A stretch of 64,000 nt of DNA from Gonatopus flavifemur. Taxonomy: Eukaryota > Arthropoda > Insecta > Hymenoptera > Dryinidae. The notes below the pieces were generated by a model. It was not told where the DNA came from. It made no database searches and saw only the letters and a list, made by a program, of their open reading frames with translations. The position numbers and the translations under genes are program-made. The stretch covers positions 12,294,001-12,358,000 of the forward strand of contig JAFFJZ010000002.1 in NCBI GenBank assembly GCA_018340375.1. The letters are read 5' to 3'. Below, one piece after another: positions 23,201 to 34,260 of the stretch (within the stretch, counting starts at the first letter, position 1; each line of letters opens with the position of its first letter).

Positions 23201-26200
23201 AATTCTACAAAAATATTTATTCACAAAATTCTACAAAATTGTCTATCGCAGATAGGGAATTAAAGATTTCTTTTGGGGGATTTTCTTGACTTGAAAGCTA
23301 GATAAATAATTTCCTACATAATTCCTAATTTCAGGAACACTCATTGTTTTCATTGTAATATCTCACACGTATTAAATAACTTCATTTAATAAAATTCTCT
23401 AAATTGAAGCTATCGCATGTAATCCAAAAGAAATTCTGAATTCATCTATTTAAAAAACATCTCATGGGAAGGATTGGAAATCAGAGCCAATCATGACCCA
23501 TGGTGGGCGCAGGTGGGCGTAGTCTTTTTCAGTAAAAGACTCGAGTGACTCTGGTCCCAAAATTGTAAAAAGATCGAGATTCGAGTGTATATATCGTTGT
23601 TTATGCAAAATAAATTTCTAAGTAGCCACTGATGTTTCAAATCTGGGACCACTGCTTAGGGGAGGATTATGTTGTTACATTCTTCCCTAGTTTGAATTCT
23701 TCTTCACTTCTACTTAGCTGTCCGGTACGAGGTATCTCATATGCACACGTATTACATTAACTTGAGAGCAACGTCACATTCGCGTATCATATACTCACAT
23801 GTTACGTTTCATTATAGTATTGTTTAGTTATTATTTTTGATAAAATGAAACCTATTATCAAGGTTGCAATTGAGTATAAGTACTTCAAGGATACTGCTAT
23901 GATCCCTCAAAGATACGCAACCTCATTGATACCTGAAATGTACTGGGAAGATCGAATCACGAACTCACAAGGGGAGAAATAGATCTGGTTTCAATAACCA
24001 CAGGATGTAATTATGCAATTATATTATCAAGTATCGTACTTCTGATAATTCACCCCTATATTTCAAATCATTTCAAATGTTGATTCTCCGATACTGGAAG
24101 TTACTTGATAGAAAAAACATATTTTTCTCTTTTCAAGATATCTTTTAGAAACGAAAACTGTATTATACAGGGTGACCCGAATCGGGTGGATTTTATTTTA
24201 AGGACATATTCTTCAGCCAAAATACAATAATTAATTTTCCGTATGAAGAAGAATTTTTCGAAGCTTGGTTTTTCAGATCCAAGGATTTTTAGATTTTTTT
24301 TTCAAATCCACATCGCTCAAAAGCGTTGTATGCTACATACTTGAACTTGACACTATTCGCTGAGTTGAAACACGGTGGATCCCTGAGAAAAAAATTCAAC
24401 CATCTTGTCATCTTTTGTTCCGTAGCTATAACAATTCCAAGTTGCTGATTTTTGATTGGCTAAAATCCAAAAAATTTCCAATGGCTGTAACTTCGTATTG
24501 AAAAATAACAGAGTGGTTCAATTTTTTTCAGAAATCTGCCGTGTTCCAACTCGGCGAATGATGTCAAGCTCAAGTACATAGCACACAATGCTTTTGAGCG
24601 ATTTGAATTTGAAAAAAAAATCTAAATATGCTCGTATCTCAAGAACAAAGCCTCAAGAAAAATTTTTTTTTACGGAAAATTGTTTCACTTTGGCTGCGGA
24701 ATATGCTCTTAAAATATAATCTACCCGATCCGGGTCATCCTGTATAGATATCTCAAAGATATCTTCTGGGATCTTGAAGATATGAATTGCTATCTGGGCG
24801 TAGTTGTTGTGATTATGTCACTTTTTGAATGTACAAATTTATGATCTTTTTCAAGATATATTGTATCTTTCCAACATTGTCGATGAAATTACCTCTATGA
24901 TCGTAATCCGCTTGATATGTTGACTTGATACGATCCTGTTCCACACATTTTATCATATGAGTTGGAGGGACGTCCGCTAGCGTATGAGGTAGAGGATCAT
25001 GTTTCTTCTCAACCTGGTACATGAGAATCAAGGATATTATTTCTATTGCTGAGCTGTCTAGATCAATTTGTGCGGGACTTTTGATCAAATTGTTTATGAC
25101 AATTGAAAATCTCGCGTAAGTTGGAGTGTCCAAATAATAGAAGAATGTCGCTAAAGAAAGGATGCAAGGTAGATAAACAGTAGCGAATACCAAGGTATTT
25201 TGTGGAAGGAGTGACCAATGACGTTGCTCGTATAGATGGACTCACGTGTTACTGATAAGATTTCTCAAAAACGTATCATCCAATCACTGAATGTTGACGA
25301 ATGAGTGTTGAATGAGAGAAATACGGAAACAAGGGGAGAAAAATTCCACTTTACAACAAGTGAGTGGCAAATGAGTATTATTTATTGGTTCTCTGATGAT
25401 TGGAAAAATAAATCATTTATTCATGTTTTGAAAAGCATTCAATTTCTTTTCTATCAGAGCAAAACAATTTACTTCTCAAATTCCATTCAATACAAACATA
25501 TTTATGTATACAGGGTGTCCTATGTTTTCTATAGGAAGCATTATGCCTTTTTCGAAGGATGATTTCTGAGATAACAAGACGCTTTTCTCCTTGAAAAAAA
25601 GGCTCAAAATTCTTAGTTTCAGAGTTAACTTTGAACTACCAAGTGGAAGCTACATAACTCAGTATAGAAAAAAGATCTGCTAAAAAGTACCATACTTTAT
25701 AGTGTTCGAGCATCAGTCTTGTCCAAATCAAATTATTTACATGAAAATATCTACAAAAGTAGTATACTTCTTTGGGAAAGTCCAAGCCAGTATGGTACTT
25801 TTAGAGGTATTTTCACATAAATAATTTGATCTGAACAAGACTGATGCTCAGACACTATAAAGTATGGTACTTTTGAGCAGGCCTTTTTTTCTCCGTGTAG
25901 CCAAAGTACTTGCCACTTGAATGATCAATTTATTTTGTTCATAATTGCAAAACTGAGAATTTCCGAATGTTTCATCACAGGAAAAAGTGTTTTGTTTCTA
26001 CCTGAGGCATCACCTCTTCAAAGTGGCGTAATGTTTTCTCGGACTCCCTGTACATATATTATGCTGTAAAAGAACCCTGTTATCGATATCAACCATCATT
26101 CTTCCTCATCAATCTTCCTATTGAGAAAATTATCTATAAGAGAATCAAAAACAAATCGCCAAGATGACTCAAATAGCAAATTCGTAACGGTAAACATGTT

Positions 26201-28748
26201 ATTATGATACTTTATATTAGATCGGCGAGTTCATGGTAATTTATCGCCTGATGAATGGGAACTTCGTCTTTTCGCCAACACAGGTGTTTCCCTGTATATC
26301 TACTCTCAGGCGCGACACATATGCACGGAAAAAACTGTTCAATAGAATTTACCAACGAGGGCGGTAAAATACGGCACTATTAGAATTTCTGTTAATATTT
26401 ACTAGAGCTGTAGTCAAATCTACTACTGCGGTAGTAATTTTGACTGCGACCATCGTAGATTTTACTAGAACTCTTATAAATATTACGAGAAATTCTAATA
26501 GTGCTGTATTTTACTGAGCGCGTTAGTAAATCTTATGAAACATTTTTTTCCGTGTGATATAACACGTATCCTCCCAGTAAATACGCGCACGTTATAAAAA
26601 CGTCAAAAAAAATCAATAACCACACGTTGTGAATTAGTAATATTCTTGCGTTGATTCAACGTAAAACTGTCGCGGCAGATCACGTGTTTTTCAACCATAA
26701 AACAACGTCATATCAACAGTTCCAACATCGTTTAAAAGACGTCAAATATTGACGTGTCCTACTGATGGTTCTAAAGCGTGAATTCAATCCAACAAATTTT
26801 TTTTTTGAAACTTTTCATTCAATATCGAGAACAATAGTATTTCTGAGTATGATAGAATTTGGAAAGTATGCCACACTATTTACTATCTTGCTCTTTGTTG
26901 ACATTTTCAACCATTGTTCGGTTTCGTTCGACATTTTCAGCAGAATATCTTCAATTGAAGTTCAAACACAAGGTGTTATAAACAGATTTTAAACGTGTGA
27001 TTCAAACCCGTTCAAAACACGTTTTTTGAAGACGTCGTTTGATGGTTATTTTTGAATATTAGTTTAAATTACACGTCATCAAACCGTCATTCCTGATCGT
27101 CTATTTCCCTATCAAATTTTGACTAAAAATCAACGTTATGAAATCAACGACTAACGTCCGTTTGACAGTCTAACGTTCTTTCAACGTTGAAATAACGTGT
27201 GTGTGTGTGTGTGTGTTTATTGGGTTGAAGCTTTCTGTTAAAAAATTTTCTGTCTCCATCTTTCCATGATCGTAAAACTTCCATATTTTATACAATATTT
27301 TCAGGGGAAGAAAGGGAAGAATGGGGGAAATGAAGAAAAAAGGAAGAGAAAAAGAAATTTCGTAAGGACGAGGGAAGCTTTCCTGAGGGTTCATCGCAAG
27401 ACCCAAGATATTTGTTGGGATGCACAGCAAATTCCCAACAATATCGCATGAATTTGAAAATCAAGATACGAGCAACTGTTGTACAGTAACTTCTGCTATT
27501 CAAGAGCCATGGAGCATTAGAAAACAGACAAAATTTTGCCACGTAGTTTTTAAATAACTCAGCAATGATGACAAATTTTAAATATATAGCAATAAAGTGT
27601 GCACTGCTAGGATTTTGCGCCAAACATAAATCCAAAGTCCAAAACATATTTCTTAACATAAGGAAATAAGTTATAAAAATTATTGACATTTGTAGGTTAA
27701 CATGCTTAGCATATAATCGTTTGCATAATTCTTAGGAATCATTTGCAGTTCCGATTTCATATCCAAAGCTCAATTTTAGCAATGTACTTCATCACTGCGG
27801 ATTCAAGATTTGTATTTATTGCTTAGTTGATTAGGAAGTACATAGCAAAATTTTGCACATTCCTGGGAGGACTCTATGGTCCTCAATGTGATACGAGGGT
27901 GTAATTTTTACGGGATAAACTGGAAAAAAATGCGCACATTAATTCAAAATATCTCTCTGTACAGCACTTCTTTAGTGTCTCAAGAAATGCTATACAAAAA
28001 GATTTTTTGAATTAGTGTAGGGGAGACCGGGTACGGTTGGAACACACGACGGTTGGAACGCCACAAATATTCCGCTAATTGTTTTCGTAATAAGTGAATT
28101 ACGCAACGTGTGGTGAATGATGCGACACTGAGATTTGTGATGAGACTTCGGTTTCACTTCATTCCTCCCTGGATCTTTTTCCCACATTATCAAAAATTGG
28201 CGAGATATTTGTTCTGTTCCAACCGTCCTGTGTTCCAATCGTACCCGGTCTACCCTACGTATTTTTACGTAGTTTGTCGGGAAAAAGAGTGATGAAAATC
28301 CAGCCGCTCAGATCCCCTCTAGAACTCTCTTTTCCAGCGTCCGTTTTACCATGTCGGTAAATTGGTTGCTGCTGTAAGGATGACAAACATTAACAGAGCG
28401 AACCCTTGACTGTGATAGCTGAATTTTTCTCTGAACGATTCAAGTTCTTGTCCGAAGAGCCAATGAACATAAAATTTTCAATTTTAATAATATTACCTTC
28501 GTTGAACTGTCACAAATTCCCTTTGCCTCAGGTGGTTTGATTTGGATAATATAAATTTTCGGATCCACAAGCGTTTGACATTCCTGCTTACACTTTTGTT
28601 CACCTTTGACAAATTCCACTATAATTTGCATTGGCGATTTTGAATTTCCCACCGTATTTTTGTCGATGCATTGTTGCAATTTATCAGAACCCCGAATGAT
28701 CGCAGGCCACGTATAATCTCCTTGATAGGTTGAGGTCGAATGATCCAT
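20272..28748 (-). CDS. STYQxDY-motif protein, split over three exons
   Basis: Minus-strand gene assembled from splice sites with matching phases. Exon 1 is 28,748-28,497 (84 codons, starts MDHSTSTYQGDYTWP; ATG in AAAAATGG; donor AAG|GTAATA). Exon 2 is 25,013-24,893 (acceptor CATGTACCAG; contains STYQADYDH; donor phase 1). Exon 3 is 20,657-20,272 (acceptor TTTTCCAG; stop at 20,272). The product would be about 252 residues. It has two STYQxDY motifs, scattered Cys and Pro, a PGCGTPPPP stretch and a basic C-terminus (SSKRGRRKSVKC). There is no signal peptide or membrane segment. Short Tyr-rich repeats of this kind remind me of sperm-axoneme/ciliary microtubule proteins, but that is inference. 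Introns of about 3.5 and 4.2 kb are full of MITEs. Another exon of length divisible by three in intron 1 cannot be excluded. I do not recognise a named gene. Confidence 0.6.
22058..22568. mobile_element. 511-bp palindromic fold-back MITE
   Basis: CATACCCGAAAAGAACATGA at the left is inverted at the right as TCATGTTCTCTTCGGGTATG. The arms of about 215-225 bp match almost throughout (GCTTCAGCGAACGTTC, GAAGGTTCATGAAAGC and so on) around a short AT-rich loop near 22,313. It lies in intron 2 of the STYQxDY gene and is non-coding. Confidence 0.8.
24166..24745. mobile_element. CAGGGTGNCC element (family C), uninterrupted copy
   Basis: TA-CAGGGTGACCCGAATCGGG at the left is inverted as CCCGATCCGGGTCATCCTG-TA at the right, giving a TA target duplication. 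The arms are long: CAAAATACAATAATTAATTTTCCG is answered by CGGAAAATTGTTTCACTTTGG, and CAAATCCACATCGCTCAAAAGCG by CGCTTTTGAGCG-type sequence. About 577 bp, non-coding. It is the reference for reading the interrupted copy at 54,019-55,409; a third copy is at 41,746-42,178. Confidence 0.75.
25511..26050. mobile_element. CAGGGTGTCC element carrying a nested MITE
   Basis: TA-CAGGGTGTCC and GGACTCCCTG-TA bound about 540 bp. GAAGCATTATGCC near the left end is answered by GGCGTAATGTTTTC at the right. The interior is interrupted by an independent hairpin MITE (25,655-25,898). Related sequence occurs at 57,155-57,437 (CAGAGGGTCC ... GGAGCACCTTG). Confidence 0.6.
25655..25898. mobile_element. Nested MITE with ~78-bp arms
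   Basis: Arms CTGCTAAAAAGTACCATACT... and ...AGTATGGTACTTTTGAGCAG contain GCATCAGTCTTGTCC and its complement. The right end TTTTTTTCTCCGTG marks it as the CACGGAGAAAA class; the left end (CTCAGTATAGAAAAAAG) is diverged. It sits inside the element at 25,511-26,050. Confidence 0.6.
26324..26554. mobile_element. CACGGAAAAAA MITE of the micro-palindrome class
   Basis: CACGGAAAAAACTGTT and the complement ending TTTTTTTCCGTG bound 231 bp. The arms hold TAGAATTTACCAACG...ACTATTAGAATTTCT and inverse. The centre has short dyads such as CTACTACTGCGGTAGTA. It is non-coding. Confidence 0.75.
26570..27195. repeat. Cluster of AACGT/ACGTC palindromic words
   Basis: At least a dozen AACGT, CACGTG-like and GACGTC words occur in about 620 bp, several forming short dyads (ACACGTTGTG, GACGTCAAATATTGACGTC, CGTTGATTCAACG). 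The density far exceeds the surroundings. It resembles the interior of the micro-palindrome MITEs, but clear termini were not found. Confidence 0.45.
27197..27216. repeat. (GT)10 microsatellite
   Basis: Uninterrupted GT run at the edge of the AACGT-rich cluster. Confidence 0.9.
27507..27878. mobile_element. CATGGAGC family long-arm MITE, copy 2
   Basis: CATGGAGCATTAG...CAAAATTTTGCCACGTAG at the left and ...CTACATAGCAAAATTTTGC... GACTCTATG (as complement) at the right match the copy at 6,507-6,875. It lies in intron 1 of the STYQxDY gene. Confidence 0.6.
28018..28258. mobile_element. MITE with GTAGGGGAGACCGGGTACG ends
   Basis: GTAGGGGAGACCGGGTACGG with GGTTGGAACACACGACGGTTGGAAC is inverted at the right end as GTTCCAACCGTCCTGTG...GTACCCGGTCTACCCTAC. 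It is 241 bp with arms of about 45 bp. It lies in intron 1 of the STYQxDY gene. Confidence 0.75.
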
Positions 28749-29417
28749 TTTTACTTAACCTTAATTTTCCAATACTTTCCGCTTGATACACCATTATTTT
28801 TCCATGAATTTTGAGGAATCTGATTTCGATTTGAATTCATCAGGTAGATGAAGAATACAACGATTTCTAGTAATGAAAACTTACCTTTTACGAAAGACGT
28901 AACGAAGCAAACATCCTGAAATCACTCCATTTAGATTTGAATAATTTTTATTCCATTTACTTGACATCCAAAAAGAACATAGTGCCCCGCAAGCTTTTGG
29001 TTTTGGTCCCAAATTTGGCCGAAAAACATAACCGCACCATTTTCTCTATAATTTAGAAGGAAAACATGGTCGAATGTATTGAAATGAATAGAACATCGTG
29101 AGCTTGGCTTCGATTGATAACAGATTTGCAGATATTTTCATTTTATTGCTTGAAAAACTTGGAAGCTTAAGGACTCTCGAAGGGTGAGGAGAGAATCACG
29201 CAAGAAAGAAAATTATTCTTTTTATAATTATCGTTGAAAATTGAATCAATTATCCAAAGAAAATCTGACGAGGAGAAAATGTTTTATGTTCTTCGATAAA
29301 ATGTGTATATCCTGTCACGGTATCGAAGATGTCGCGCGACACCATCAGCGGAACAGAAAGGACCAAGTTATAACATCTTCCCTCTCATTTCAATTCACAA
29401 TCTCGCACACAAAATTT

Positions 29418-29647
29418 ACACGTAAAAAATTCATTTGTGGCTTTAGAAAAACAGTTTAGAAGTTTTTTACACAGACATTTTTTCTGGTAGATTCCTCAAA
29501 AAATTGTGAAAAATCAAACATTTTTGTTGGTTGACCAATCCTTTTCTTTTTCTCCACATTTTTTTGAGGAATCCACCAGACAAAATGTTTGCATAAAAAA
29601 CTTCTGAACTTTTCTTGTAAATCCACAAAGGAATTTTTTACATTGTA
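29418..29647. mobile_element. MITE with ~90-bp arms
   Basis: GTAAAAAATTCATTTGTGG...GTAGATTCCTCAAAAAA at the left pairs with its complement ending AAAGGAATTTTTTACATTG. The open frames read across it on either strand are products of the inverted repeat. Confidence 0.65.
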
Positions 29648-29961
29648 TCAAATGAATAAAGAAATCCAAGTCGAAAGCACTTAAAAGCATGTCTCTGGTG
29701 AAAATCCAGAAGTAAAGGAAGCGGGTATTGAAACCAAGGAGCGCAAATATGTTCCAATTCCCTCCCAAATTACGCCTAGATGACTGTTAGTTACGCTTAG
29801 ATGACTCTTGGCTTACACTTTCGTCGCGCTTCAACGTTCCTCTCTTTTAATGATGTTGCGCACAATAGTCAGCAGCATGAGTATTCAAAGTTGGGCTGGT
29901 AATTGCAATGCACTAATTAATTACTTTCTATTATTTTTCACTATTTTTTATCGCCCATTTA

Positions 29962-30191
29962 CTGGGAGGCTCAGTTTTCCAAAAATGTCGTGTGTAGCAC
30001 TCCGATAAATTGATGTGTCTGGTTTCTCACTTTGCCTGGACAAACTTCCCCAGATATAGGAGAACAGCAGGAGCCCACTGTTTTCTCATTTTTGGGATCT
30101 GTCCCACAAAAATGAAGAAACGGACACATCAATTTGTTGGACCGCTACACACAGCATTTTTAGGAAGCTAATCCTCTTAATGTTTTCCCAG
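29962..30191. mobile_element. MITE with CTGGGA ends
   Basis: CTGGGAGGCTCAG and ...TTTTCCCAG are the ends. Inner arms share AAAAATGTCGTGTGTAGC and AAATTGATGTGTC with their inverted partners. About 230 bp, non-coding. Confidence 0.6.
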
Positions 30192-30563
30192 TCCTGTTTC
30201 ATAATAGGATGAGAATAGGGATCCTCTAGAATGCCTGTTGTCGAATTAACTGAATCACCACCAATATAGCACACCCGTTTCAAAAGAATTCGAAAAGATT
30301 TCTCAAGAATTCTTGAGAATTTTTTTCGAACACTTTTAAGGTTAGCGTGCTATCTACGCAAAGATCTAATATAGTGATGTTGAAATGACGGATAAAATTC
30401 AGAGAACAATGATATTTGTGTTTAGTCGTATATTTTCATTACAAAATTTCTAAAATATACTCTATGACTTACATATGAATATGAATAACACTGACGAAAT
30501 TATACAATATTAGGTTGGCATTTCGTAATCTTCTCAATCAGTCTCTTCGAATCCTTCAATCAG

Positions 30564-32111
30564 TTATAAAAACTCAGAAGAAAATCTTATTTGGGATTCC
30601 CTTCGAGGTTTCTTACAATCTCCATAATTACACTCCACCGAAGGTTCATCATTATCTGCAGGTATCAAGTGTATCCTTACTTCCGGTGATAAATTATATC
30701 CATGAAGATATTTTATATGATTGTTACTAAGGTATAAATCAGTCAAATCTTTTGCATTTTCCAAAGACAGATCTTCGAAGTTATTGAAAAAATTATTCTC
30801 AACTCGCAAAATTTGCAGATTATTTTCCAAACCCAACCAAGAGTCCGGAAGTTGGGTTAATAAATTGTGCGATAAATCAATTTGCGATACAAGCGGGAGA
30901 GTTTGAAAAACTTCGTTTTCAATGGTTTTAATCGAATTATGACTGAAATCGATGCTGTTCAAATTTGATAAACGACAAGAGTGAAATACGAGAACTGGAA
31001 TTATTTGTATTTGATTATAACTTAGGTCTAAAAATTTCAAATTTGGCAATGAACACGAAACTGGTATTGAAGATATTTTATTATGACTCAATGACAAAGT
31101 TTCAAGAGAATCAAAAGGAGAGTTCATGAATTCTGGGTCCTCTATACGATTGTGTGATAAATCTAAATCAATGAGTTTGCCGATATTGTCGAAACGAAGC
31201 ATATTCTGTATCATATTGTGTGACAAATTTAAATAAACGAGACTGTCAAGATTCCTCAAACCATATGTGTTTTGTATCATATTGTGTGACAAATCTAAAC
31301 CCATGAGGTTGTAAGAATCCGTAAAAGTGTAGTCCTCAATTGTATATAGTTCGTTTCGCGACAATGACAAATATTGCAAGTTAGTCATCACTTCCGAAGA
31401 AATCAATTTGTTTGGATTATAATAATTATACCTTCTATCAAATAATACTTCAATACGGTTTTGATCCAAATTCAAATGTGTCACTTTTGGTGGTAGATCC
31501 AGAGTTCGTGTGATACGATTATTTGATACATCTAAATGAGATAATTCAGGTGCTATCTCTGTCAAATTTGGTATTGCCAAAAGGTTATTTCCTTTCATAT
31601 ACAAATGTTTTAAATTAGGGAGTGAGCCCAAAAGTGGTTCAAAAGGTTCTAAATTACCATTCGAGTTAGAATCCAGAAACTCGTTATTTTCTCCCATCCT
31701 ATTCACAATCAGTGTTTCTAAATTTTCGTGATTGATTTGTAATCCATCTCGTAGAGACATCGGATTATTCGACAAATCAAGAAGGATCAAATTCGGAAGT
31801 TGTACGAAAGCATTGAGAGACATGTTGCGAATTTCGTTGCTATCTAGCATTAGGGATGTAACTAATTCGTTTTCCATAAAGTTTTCATTTATCTTTCGGA
31901 ACCCGTTATCGGATAATCGTAAGCTTAAATTGGACCTCATAGATAGACATTTCGTAGGAGAAGACATCGATTCTTGATCATTTTCTTCCACAAAAGGTGT
32001 AGTATGCTGCATTTCATCATTTGAGAATGTTGTCGTTCTGCTTTGACAGTTGTGAAGAATATACAAAATTGTGATACAAAGTATCGTAGAAAGTTTTCTT
32101 GTTGGATCCAT
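30564..32111 (-). CDS. Secreted leucine-rich-repeat protein, intronless CDS
   Basis: 515 residues in one exon. The frame is open further upstream, but the ATG at 32,111 is preferred. It lies directly after a strong acceptor (TTTTTTTTGTTTTCAG), and the protein then starts MDPTRKLSTILCITILYILH, a signal peptide (about residues 1-24). The rest is about 14-15 leucine-rich repeats of the LxxLxLSxNxI type, several nearly identical (LDLSHNMIQN, LNLSHNMIQN). There is no membrane segment, GPI signal or intracellular domain, and no standard cysteine-capped LRRNT/LRRCT; a few Cys occur at both ends (VECNYGDC near the C-terminus). It is therefore probably secreted and binds protein partners. LRR ectodomain proteins in insects serve adhesion, Toll-type signalling and, in some parasitoid venoms, host immune interference; which applies here is not shown. 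It is not orthologous to the LRR gene 8.5 kb away. Confidence 0.85.
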   Translation of the reverse strand: MDPTRKLSTILCITILYILHNCQSRTTTFSNDEMQHTTPFVEENDQESMSSPTKCLSMRSNLSLRLSDNGFRKINENFMENELVTSLMLDSNEIRNMSLNAFVQLPNLILLDLSNNPMSLRDGLQINHENLETLIVNRMGENNEFLDSNSNGNLEPFEPLLGSLPNLKHLYMKGNNLLAIPNLTEIAPELSHLDVSNNRITRTLDLPPKVTHLNLDQNRIEVLFDRRYNYYNPNKLISSEVMTNLQYLSLSRNELYTIEDYTFTDSYNLMGLDLSHNMIQNTYGLRNLDSLVYLNLSHNMIQNMLRFDNIGKLIDLDLSHNRIEDPEFMNSPFDSLETLSLSHNKISSIPVSCSLPNLKFLDLSYNQIQIIPVLVFHSCRLSNLNSIDFSHNSIKTIENEVFQTLPLVSQIDLSHNLLTQLPDSWLGLENNLQILRVENNFFNNFEDLSLENAKDLTDLYLSNNHIKYLHGYNLSPEVRIHLIPADNDEPSVECNYGDCKKPRRESQIRFSSEFL

Positions 32112-32713
32112 CTGAAAACAAAAAAAAACAACGACTATCAACTCACTGAAACCATTGTCCAAAATTTGATCAATTACTTATGGGAATAATAATAATTTCT
32201 TCTATTGAACAAATTCATTTGACCTGAACTGTATCTCTTTCCTCCTAAGATCTCAGTACAGGGAATTCATTGGGTGTTTCAATTTCTGTTTAAAATGAAT
32301 CATTCATATCGAAAAAATAGACGCGTTGAAAAAATACCGTATTTCATTAGGATTCCATGTTGATCTCACCCGGGGAGAATGATTTACATTGAAAAACTTC
32401 TAAAAGTACTGTGCTGTCTTCGATTATCACCAAAAAGTACAGCACTTTTCTCCAACGCGGAAAAAAGGGTAGTTGAAACAACTAACTTAATGAATGCATA
32501 TGCGCTTCCAAGTTGAATATTTACTCCAACTGAATAGTTAATTGTTCCAATAACTAACCAGTTATAGTCGTTCCAAGGGAAATTTTATGAATCAAGAGAA
32601 TATTTCCTTATCCAAAAATCCTATTTTTAATTTTAAAATAATTTTCTTGGGTCTATAACTTATCAACTGCAATAAAAAATGCATGCATATATTATATTGG
32701 CAGTATTCAGTAC

Positions 32714-32942
32714 ACTGTAAGAAATAAACGGGATTTTCCTGTGTACATCAACCGGAAAATTCCAATCACTGAGCAGGAAATCAATATCCGGTACATTTAT
32801 TTGAAAATTCCAAACTTTATGAGATTTTTCCAACCATTTCACAGTAAATTTCCGGAAAAGTTGGGAAGATTTCTAACGCATGTGTGTGTTAATTACTTCA
32901 CATAAATATATACGAATTTTCCGATAAAAATTTTGTACAGTG
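32714..32942. mobile_element. MITE-like segment with CACTGTAAG ... TACAGTG ends
   Basis: CACTGTAAGAAAT and TTTTGTACAGTG bound about 230 bp containing repeated TTTTCCGG and CCGGAAAA words. It abuts the CACTGAG element at 32,943 and lies in the presumed leader intron of the LRR gene. Confidence 0.45.
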
Positions 32943-33248
32943 CACTGAGAAAAATGAAATGTGAAAATAACCTCTATTTCGTATATTTTTCACCTGTCAA
33001 ATAATGAAAACTGAAGCCAGCCTTTCAAAAGTGAAAAGTACCTTTTCAGTGTTGAATTTCACCGTAAATTCGATTTGATTCACCAAAAAGATGGTATTTA
33101 TCACCTAGCTCATGGTAATAATAACTAAAAAGATAGTATTCATCACCTAACTCATGGTAATAATAACCAAAATAATGTACCTATTTTTCACCGTCAAATA
33201 CATTACTATATTGAAACATGATTTCTACAATGCAGATTTTTTTCAGTG
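32943..33248. mobile_element. CACTGAG MITE with internal tandem duplication
   Basis: CACTGAGAAAAATGAAATG and ATTTTTTTCAGTG bound 306 bp. The middle holds two copies of a ~52-bp unit containing AAAAAGATRGTATT and CTCATGGTAATAATAA. It is non-coding. Confidence 0.6.
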
Positions 33249-33334
33249 TGTATTCAAGGATAAAATTCCGTGATATTAGTCATTGTTTCGCTCAGTGTAC
33301 CGAAGAATCAACATATTCACTATGCTCCTTGGTA

Positions 33335-33505
33335 CTATCTACATTTGAAACAGTGAAATCTCACTGATTCAATTAGTCAAGAAGAATTTCAACTTATAAT
33401 CAGTGACTATTCACTGATAACTCACTGATTCAATTCGGTGGTGAACTTCTAACTGCAGAAATCGTGAGATTTCGCGGATTTGAATTTAGAGAGTTATAAT
33501 CATCA
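33335..33505. mobile_element. CAGTGAAA micro-palindrome repeat, copy 1
   Basis: Repeated CAGTGA/TCACTG dyads (AACAGTGAAATCTCACTGATT). It shares AATTAGTCAAGAAGAATTTC and ACTGCAGAAA with 39,471-39,712. It is truncated relative to that copy. Confidence 0.5.
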
Positions 33506-34156
33506 AATAAAAACGCCGCAGATTTTTCCAAGTTTCACTTCAGGTCAATTGCTACGATTATTGTATACTATATGATAACGGTTGCAGAACACTGAGTAAC
33601 GTAAAGCAAAATTTCAGTAATGTTTAGATCGATCAAACAAATATCTCACGATCCAAATTGCTCTTCTCTCAGTGTGATATTTTCCATCATCCAGTTTGAG
33701 CGATTTCGAAATTTGCCTCAATTCTTATGATTTCAAATATACATAAATTAAAAATCAGAACCCCTTATCAGAAATCATACCCTACACGGACAAAAATTTG
33801 TGATGAATTTTCGGAACAATTTCTATGACCATTTGAAACAAATCATCGTGATTCTAACTGAATTGAAACAAATTCAATGACAGGTGCAGTAAATTATACT
33901 CCAAAATTGTCACTTGTCTCAAATTTAATTCCAAATTGTTAGAAAGAGACTTTGAAAAGCAAATTGGAACATGTATATCACAAATCTAGGCAGCAAATAC
34001 TATTGGCTTCAAAAAAAAATTTCACGATTTTACATGAGAAAATTTGCTAGAAATTTGTTCGTATTTCTCTTTTTTTCACCCACATATATACGCACTTTTA
34101 TTGAGAAGGATTGACACAAAATGAAAAAAAAAACACATATATTTTGTTACAATAAT

Positions 34157-34260
34157 ACTCACATTTTGATTATGATACAAACAGAAGTGAATCTTTCTTC
34201 TCGAACGTTTCTCTGGTAAATGAAGAGAAGACTTCGCGGACGAAGGGCGTTGATAGAAAG
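34157..34260 (-). other. Candidate 5' UTR exon of the LRR gene
   Basis: On the minus strand AATCAAAAT|GTGAGT (donor GT at 34,162-34,161) is a good splice donor, upstream of the acceptor that sits against the LRR start codon at 32,111. It would give a non-coding first exon and a 2.05-kb leader intron. Its upstream limit is unknown. Confidence 0.3.

Noticed and set aside
27990..28292. Opposing frames of 82 and 60 codons
   Set aside because: They lie across the GTAGGGGAGACC MITE and its inverted arms.
28440..28496. Tail of the 102-codon frame beyond STYQxDY exon 1
   Set aside because: AAG|GTAATA at 28,497 is a good donor, and the residues after it come from AT-rich intron.
32112..32162. Upstream in-frame ATG extending the LRR protein by 17 residues
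   Set aside because: The extension is translated from the T-rich polypyrimidine tract of a splice acceptor. The ATG at 32,111 gives a proper signal peptide.
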